DNA from: Chitinophagaceae bacterium
GTDB taxonomy: Bacteria > Bacteroidota > Bacteroidia > Chitinophagales > Chitinophagaceae
Reading direction: 5' to 3'
Assembly (NCBI GenBank): GCA_016721385.1
Contig: JADKIE010000001.1
Span: forward strand, 738,501 to 802,500
Length of the DNA: 64,000 nt
Shown here: positions 58,890 through 64,000 of the stretch, piece after piece
Layout: every line of letters starts with the position of its first letter
How positions within the stretch are numbered: the stretch's first letter is position 1
The notes under the pieces: model-generated
The model's input: only the letters and a program-made list of their open reading frames with translations
Databases searched by the model: none
Told to the model about the DNA's origin: nothing
Position numbers and translations under genes: made by a program

Positions 58890-59605
58890 TTATTGCGGTT
58901 TTGCACAACAACCTTGTATTTCTTTTTTTTCTATTTCGGTTTTAGGGCTTACATATGGAATACCCAACCCCATTCCTCTTACAATTAATAAACAAGCCAT
59001 TACCATCATCATGTAAGGATATGCCCTTCGTATTTTTTGGCGAATATTAATACTCACATAATTACCCAAAAAAGCAATGCTCCACATAATAGGCAGTGTA
59101 CCCAATCCAAAAAAAGCCATAAATAATACACTTCTTAAAATATCGCCGGTGGCAATTGCGCCGGCAGCAGCCATATACACCAACCCACATGGCAATAAGC
59201 CATTAAGCAAACCAATGGTAAATAGTGAAGTATTATTTTTTGTTACAAAAAGTTTTGCTAAAGCACTACGAATTTTTCCAAAAAGGTGAGCACAAAATTG
59301 TTATTAGCAAATGCTGTATATTTTTTGGGCAATAACAAAAACATAATAATCAATATCCCTAAAATTATAGATAGCCATTGCTGATAACCAAACAATGCAA
59401 CACTTTTACCAATAATACCAAACACCAATCCAAATACCGAGTAGGTGATTATTCGGCCTGCATTATAAAGTAACGCACCCAAAAATTTACTTTGAAAGCT
59501 ATTGTTGTTTATTGGCAATGACAATGCCAATGGGCCGCACATGCCTACGCAGTGAAAGCTTCCCAATGTACCCATTGCAAATGCTGCTATAAACAACTGC
59601 ATCAT
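58890..59605 (-). CDS. TauE/SafE-like (DsbD/CcmF-related) membrane protein, frameshifted
   Basis: Segments 59258-59605 and 58890-59210 join near 59275, where a T-run is one short, to make about 238 residues. It has about six helices: QLFIAAFAMGTLGSFHCVGMCGPLALSLP (with a Cys pair), FLGALLYNAGRIITYSVFGLVFG, and IGLLNGLLPCGLVYMAAAGAIATGD. The motif of the sulfite exporter TauE/SafE (UreH-like) family, often linked to cbb3 oxidase maturation in Bacteroidota, is clear. It probably transports or passes electrons or copper across the inner membrane. It overlaps the upstream 127-residue gene by 4 bases (ATGA). Confidence 0.75.
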
Positions 59606-59985
59606 AACTTACTATTGATTTTAAGTTGTTTACGTTTATAAATGTGTAATAAAAACAAACTACCTGCTATTGCAAACGGAAGGAAGTAAATAAGCGCTGC
59701 TTCAATACCATTTGAATAAAGCAAATAAATTAGCAATAATACAGCGCCAACTATCATAATTATTGCTCCTAACGATTCTTTAAACCAAGTAATAAAATAG
59801 CCCACAATGGGTAATAACACAAACGGCAAAAAAGGAATTAACTCTTCGCCCTTTCCGTTAACAATATCCGGTATACCTTCACCAATAATAAACAGTAAAA
59901 AAAAGGCACAAACCAACATACCAAAACTTTGTGCCAGTATTTTATACGGCCGTATATGATGTTCAGTTGTTTTATGAATGCTCAT
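59602..59985 (-). CDS. Small membrane protein in the cbb3 cluster
   Basis: 127 residues with four hydrophobic helices (SFGMLVCAFFLLFIIGEGI, LIPFLPFVLLPIVGYFITWF, LGAIIMIVGAVLLLIYLLYSN, YFLPFAIAGSLFLLHIY). The ATG overlaps the fixH stop (ATATGAGC), and its own stop overlaps the next start (ATGA), so translation of this cluster is tightly coupled. No named family is recognised. Probably an inner-membrane helper of cbb3 biogenesis, from context only. Confidence 0.6.
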   Translation of the reverse strand: MSIHKTTEHHIRPYKILAQSFGMLVCAFFLLFIIGEGIPDIVNGKGEELIPFLPFVLLPIVGYFITWFKESLGAIIMIVGAVLLLIYLLYSNGIEAALIYFLPFAIAGSLFLLHIYKRKQLKINSKL

Positions 59986-60412
59986 ATAAATATCTTTTTT
60001 TCAAAATAATAATTTATACCTTCTACCTGCCAACTAATATGTAATTCATGTAATCCTTTATTGCCTGCATCAATTGGCAACTCAATGTTTAAATCTTGTG
60101 AGTCAAAGGCTTTATTTTTATCTTTATTTTCGTTGGATGGGCAATACAACTCAATATTCCCATTTACTTTTTACCTGCAAAATCTTTAGGTAAATGCACA
60201 ATAATTTTATTATCTGCCAGCTCATATTTCACCTCTTCGGACAATGCATTTGTACGGCCCTTTTCATCAATTTTATCCTGATACTTTAGTTCTTTTGCAT
60301 AGTAATCGGTAGTAACTAAATCCATTTTACTGGTAGATGATTTAAACACCATAAACAGTATGCCTGCAACGAATGCACCATAAACAATAAGTATTTTGTA
60401 TCCCCAGTTCAT
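59982..60412 (-). CDS. fixH: FixH/CcoH-like cbb3 assembly protein, frameshifted
   Basis: From ATG 60412: WGYKILIVYGAFVAGILFMVFKSSTSKMDLVTTDYYAKELKYQDKIDEKGRTNAL is the FixH N-terminal helix and domain. The frame breaks near 60170 (one A short) after LPKDFAGKK. The rest reads VNGNIELYCPSNENKDKNKAFDS and PIDAGNKGLHELHISWQVEGINYYFEKKIFI, ending at TGA 59982, about 143 residues in all. FixH is an inner-membrane, periplasm-facing protein needed for cbb3 assembly or copper insertion. Lies 10 bases after ccoG. Confidence 0.8.
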
Positions 60413-60422
60413 AGTTAAAAGT

Positions 60423-61930
60423 TTAATTGTAAATTTCGGGACCAATAAATTTGGCCGTAATTGTTTTAATTTTTTTAAGCTCTTTTGTTTCCGGCATTAT
60501 TTCGTACATAGCAATTTGTACTTCTGTTTTCCAACCTTTTACATCGCTTTTGTTAAGTTTAATAAAAAATTGTAAATGAGAATATTCTTCTTTTTTTACT
60601 ACCATGTCACTACTTCCAACGTACTCAATTTCGCCTTTAACATTTTCTAATTTTAAAACAAAGGGTATATCCAAGTGTGTTTTATTAGCCAATTTTAAGT
60701 TGTACAAATTGCTAATCCGTCCATCAGGCAATGTAGTATAAGTCATACCGGCAGTACGCATTAGCCTTGCATCTAAATCGGTACGGCTTAATAAAAGAAA
60801 TGCCAATAAAGATAACAGCAACGTTAGTACTGCTACATAAGCCTTAATTCGGCCCGTAATTTTAAGCCCAACACCTTTTGTAATACTATTTTCGGATGCA
60901 TACCTGATTAAACCTTCGGGTTTTTAACACTTGTCATTATTGCATCGCAAGCATCTATACATGCAGTACAGTTAACGCACTCTAATTGAGTGCCATTTCT
61001 TATATCTATCCCTGTTGGGCATACTCTTACGCAGGCAAAACAATCTATACAATCGCCATGTGTTTTTACCGGTTGTACTTCGGCTAACTTATCGTTGATG
61101 CTTTTACAAGCACCATCTTCTTTACAATCAACACATTTACAATCGTGGTCTTCTTCTTTTTTATGTTTGCCTCTTGGCTCTCCACGTACATGATCGTATG
61201 CAACAACAATTGAGTTTTTATCAAGCAGTACGCCTTGCAATCGTCCGTAAGGGCAAACCACAATACATGCTTGCTCTCTAAACCACCAATAAACAAAAAA
61301 GAATACAGAAGTAAAAACCAATAAAGAGATAAGTGTACCTACATTTTGTGCAGGATGTTGCAGATAACTTAGCAACTTATCCATACTTATAAGGTATGCT
61401 AAAAAGAAGTTGGCTATAATAAAAGATATAACGAAAAATACAATAAACTTTAAGGTTCGTTTACGAGTTTTTTCGGCATTCCACGGCATTTCCCTCAGTT
61501 GCTTTTGTTTGTTTGAATCGCCATCAATCCAATACTCTATTTTACGAAAAACCATTTCCATAAAAATGGTTTGAGGGCAAGCCCAGCCGCAAAACACACG
61601 ACCAAATACAACAGAGAAAACAATAACAAACACAACAAACGTAAGCATGCCTATGCCAAAAATAAAAAAATCCTGTGGCCAAAATACCATGCCAAAAATG
61701 ATGAATTTTCTTTCCAGCACATTTAGCATAAACAGTGGCTCATCATGCACTTTAATAAAAGGAAGCGTAAAAAAAACAATTAGATAAAAAATACTAAACC
61801 AGGTACGTAAATTATACAACCTGCCCTTAGGTTTTTTAGGATTAATAAAATTCCGTTTACCCTCTTTAGAAATAGTAGCTACAGAATCTCTGTAGCTACC
61901 ACTGTTATCTTGCACTTTTTTCTCTATCAT
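60423..61930 (-). CDS. ccoG: cbb3 oxidase accessory protein CcoG, one frameshift
   Basis: About 502 residues: an N-terminal cytosolic start (residues 1-40), five or so membrane helices (LRTWFSIFYLIVFFTLPFI, FFIFGIGMLTFVVFVIVFSVVFGRVFCGWACPQTIFMEMVF), and two [4Fe-4S] sites (GDCIDCFACVRVCPTGIDIRNGTQLECVNCTACIDACD). A periplasmic C-terminal domain follows a break near 60912 (KNPxGLIRYASENSITKG). CcoG acts in copper delivery to cbb3 oxidase. It lies between ccoP and fixH, supporting the call. Intact apart from one indel. Confidence 0.9.
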
Positions 61931-61970
61931 ATCATGTTACTCCTTTCTCTTATCAATGTATTTCTAAGTT

Positions 61971-63165
61971 CTATTTCTTTTTTGTTGCAGTATCAACTTT
62001 TACAACTTTTTGTAAGGTATCCACAATTGCAGCTTTCGCCGAATCGCCGGCAGGTGTTGTAGCAGTTTCTACAAACAAATCTCCTTTAGGTGGTAATCCT
62101 CCCGGAGGGTTGGTACCATGTATACTTTTTACAAAACTTGCCAATTGGCTCATTTCTTTAGGACTAAATTTAACTGCCCAGCTTTGCATACCCTTATCCG
62201 GATACCCCGTTTTTATAGATGCATAAATGTCGTTTAAAGAACCTTTATGAATCCAGTAATCATCCGTTAAATTTGGTCCTGCACCACCGCCACCTTTTGG
62301 ACCATGACATGCAGCACAATTGGCTGTGTAGGTATCACTCGCCCATTTTATACCTGCCGCATCTGCCATTGGAACATTTTTTTCATCTATTTTGTCTTTA
62401 TTAGTTGCTTCAAAAGCTTCTTTTTCTAATTTAGCCTTTTCCATTTCAGCAGCATACTCTTGTGTTGGGTTTTTACCATTACCAAATCCATGATAATTGA
62501 ATAAGTAAAAAACGGCTACTAAAATTGTAATGTAAAAACCATATTTCCACCATGGTGGTAAAGCATTATCCAATTCTTTAATGCCATCGTAATCATGATC
62601 TAATAATACATCCGCTTCTTTTTCAATAGGTACAGCTTTTGTAAATAGTTTTTGATCAATTTTATCCCACCATGCTCTTAATGGAGTTTTTGTAGCAACG
62701 CCCATTTCGCTTTGTGGCATTATTTCTCTGTTAATTCTACGAATAGAAAATGTTAGAAATAATACAGCAAAAACCTCGGTTACAATTACTGCTACAAACA
62801 TGTAAAAAAGTTGTAGCACTTAATCCTCCGTAATTAGGCAATACTTTAGCTGTTACATCTTGTGCAAATGTTGCATTAGATAACAGTACTAAAAAAACAA
62901 TCATAGCTGCCGCAGAGGTTTTAGAAGCTTTTCGTTCTTTTTCCATTGCCTGCCTGCTAAGTGTAACCAAAACCTGACCAAGACCCCAAATTACAAAGGC
63001 TAAAACGGCCGTCATTACCACTAAAAGTATAGCCAGCATATTATAGCTTGATGTTACAGTTTTTTCGGCAGTTGCGGCTGCATCCTGTGCCATGGCACCT
63101 GTTGCAGTAAACAACACTGCTAAGGCAAGGAATATTTTTTTCTTTATTAAATGAATAAAACGCAT
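61971..63165 (-). CDS. ccoP: cbb3 oxidase subunit III CcoP, one frameshift, one haem site seen
   Basis: About 397 residues. A signal peptide (MRFIHLIKKKIFLALAVLFTATGAMAQ) and several membrane segments (MLAILLVVMTAVLAFVIWGLG, AAAMIVFLVLLSNATFAQD, FYMFVAVIVTEVFAVLFLTF, YGFYITILVAVFYLF) precede the periplasmic cytochrome c domain YTANCAACHGPKGGGGAGPNLTDDYWIHKG. The frame breaks near 62818 where a T-run is one base too long. Only one CxxCH is seen; proteobacterial CcoP has two. It passes electrons to CcoO/CcoN. Upstream is ccoQ (9 bases). Confidence 0.85.
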
Positions 63166-63176
63166 ATTGATTTAAT

Positions 63177-63368
63177 TTATAAGTTTGAGTTAGATGTTTC
63201 ATTATTTTCAAACGGAATGTTCGATAATTTAGTAACCGTTTCTTTTTTCATATTTTTTACCATTATTAAAAGCACTGTAAAAAATATTATGAAGATGAAC
63301 AATGATATGATAGGATAAATTGCTGCATCCTTCATTGTTTCGGTATATTGTTTTATAAACTTGAACAT
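63177..63368 (-). CDS. ccoQ: Small CcoQ-like membrane subunit
   Basis: 63 residues with one strong membrane helix (IYPIISLFIFIIFFTVLLIMVKNM), a short start (FKFIKQYTETMKDAA) and a charged tail. In position between ccoO and ccoP it corresponds to CcoQ/FixQ, which stabilises the cbb3 complex. No specific motif is strong enough for certainty. Confidence 0.7.
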   Translation of the reverse strand: MFKFIKQYTETMKDAAIYPIISLFIFIIFFTVLLIMVKNMKKETVTKLSNIPFENNETSNSNL

Positions 63369-63372
63369 ATTT

Positions 63373-63999
63373 TTATCTGTTTGAAGTTGGTGTAGTATTG
63401 TTAGTAATATCTTTTCCTAAACGTTGCAAATAAGCAATGATAGCTATCACTTCTTTTTTAGGAGAAACCTGAATGCTATCTGCCAACAAGTTTTTAGAAA
63501 TTTGATTAGATTGCTCAACCAAATCGGCAATGGCTTTTTTCTCATAACCGGTTTCGTATGGCACACCTAACTTACGCATGGCATTAATTTTTGCCTCCGT
63601 ATTAGATAAATCCAAATCGTTGTTTAAGAAAACCATATATGCCGGCATTACAGATCCTTCACTCATGGAGGATGGTTCTCTGAAATGGCGGAAATGCCAG
63701 CCATCGGATTTTTTGAGATTACCTACACCTTCTCTGGCAAGATCCGGGCCCGTACGCTTACTACCCCACTGGAACGGATGATCATAAACAAATTCACCAG
63801 CTTTTGAATACTCGCCATAGCGTTCTGTTTCACTTCTAAATGGCCTAATCATTTGTGAGTGACATACATAACATCCTTCTCTTACATATAAATCTCTACC
63901 TTCTAACTCAAGCGGAGTATAAGGTTTTACAGATTTAATGGTAGGTACATTTTCTTTTACCATAAAAGTTGGAACTAATTCAAAAATTCCACCAATTAA
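63373..63999 (-). CDS. ccoO: cbb3 oxidase subunit II CcoO (or CcoN-CcoO fusion), partial at window edge
   Basis: The frame is open from the right edge: LIGGIFELVPTFMVKENVPTIKSVKPYTPLELEGRDLYVREGCYVCHSQMIRPFRSETERYGEYSKAGEFVYDHPFQWGSKRTGPDLAREG. The CYVCH haem c motif with SQMIRP is diagnostic of CcoO, the mono-haem subunit of cbb3 oxidase. The upstream open sequence means the protein starts beyond the window. In Bacteroidota ccoN and ccoO are often fused, but that cannot be seen here. The C-terminus (IAYLQRLGKDITNNTT) is complete. Confidence 0.9.
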   Translation of the reverse strand, partial: LIGGIFELVPTFMVKENVPTIKSVKPYTPLELEGRDLYVREGCYVCHSQMIRPFRSETERYGEYSKAGEFVYDHPFQWGSKRTGPDLAREGVGNLKKSDGWHFRHFREPSSMSEGSVMPAYMVFLNNDLDLSNTEAKINAMRKLGVPYETGYEKKAIADLVEQSNQISKNLLADSIQVSPKKEVIAIIAYLQRLGKDITNNTTPTSNR

Positions 64000-64000
64000 A

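Overview
The window looks like a piece of chromosome from a Bacteroidota bacterium, most likely of the family Chitinophagaceae or a close relative. The evidence is AT-rich DNA, Bacteroidota-specific genes (gldB, gldK-L-M-N of gliding and type IX secretion, DUF4271, DUF4783, DUF3127, the Bat cluster), promoters of the TTTG-N19-TAnnTTTG type, and few Shine-Dalgarno sites. The assignment to family is inference from gene content and order. No tRNA, rRNA, CRISPR array, prophage or insertion sequence was seen.

Layout. 0-8 kb: start of iscS (edge), methylmalonyl-CoA epimerase, a TPR membrane protein, a broken rhomboid protease, an MBL-fold hydrolase and a large broken peptidase/beta-propeller/barrel protein. 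8-12 kb: minus-strand envelope cluster (DUF1361, dgkA, Coq4-like, creD, a small HTH regulator, a membrane protein) with two matching palindromes that look like operators. 12-21 kb: penicillin acylase-like hydrolase, aminotransferase, gamma-carbonic anhydrase-like protein, rsgA, and the moxR-DUF58-BatD-like-batA cluster. 21-30 kb: nadE, gldB, a fatty acid desaturase, apaG, SUI1-type factor, nadC, gpmI. 30-38 kb: a haem-binding-domain protein, a small unknown membrane protein, a TonB receptor, an ECF sigma factor with a candidate dual-membrane anti-sigma factor, a lipoprotein and uvrC. 38-43 kb: a tandem structured repeat and the gldKLMN operon. 43-56 kb: a YyaL-type thioredoxin protein, hemD, DUF4271, BamA-like protein, hemW, gpsA, rnc, dnaA, a 5'-nucleotidase split over two genes, and DUF3127. 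56-64 kb: a PAS histidine kinase with a receiver-CRP regulator, convergent with a cbb3 oxidase cluster (ccoO, ccoQ, ccoP, ccoG, fixH, TauE/SafE and two small proteins).

An unusually large number of conserved genes are broken by one- or two-base indels in or near homopolymers. They include essential ones such as gpsA, nadC, hemD, nadE and rnc. This is best read as uncorrected long-read sequence, not gene decay, so I give one feature per gene spanning the breaks and note where the frame changes. The rhomboid gene is different: its frame is kept and it carries two in-frame TAA codons.

How the genes work together. gldB and gldKLMN serve gliding motility and type IX secretion. The cbb3 cluster with the PAS kinase and receiver-CRP regulator looks like a micro-oxic respiration module. 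The ECF sigma/anti-sigma pair probably senses the envelope. The haem-binding, small membrane and TonB genes may form a nutrient-uptake unit. Most other genes are housekeeping (NAD synthesis, haem synthesis, glycolysis, replication initiation, RNA processing, DNA repair).
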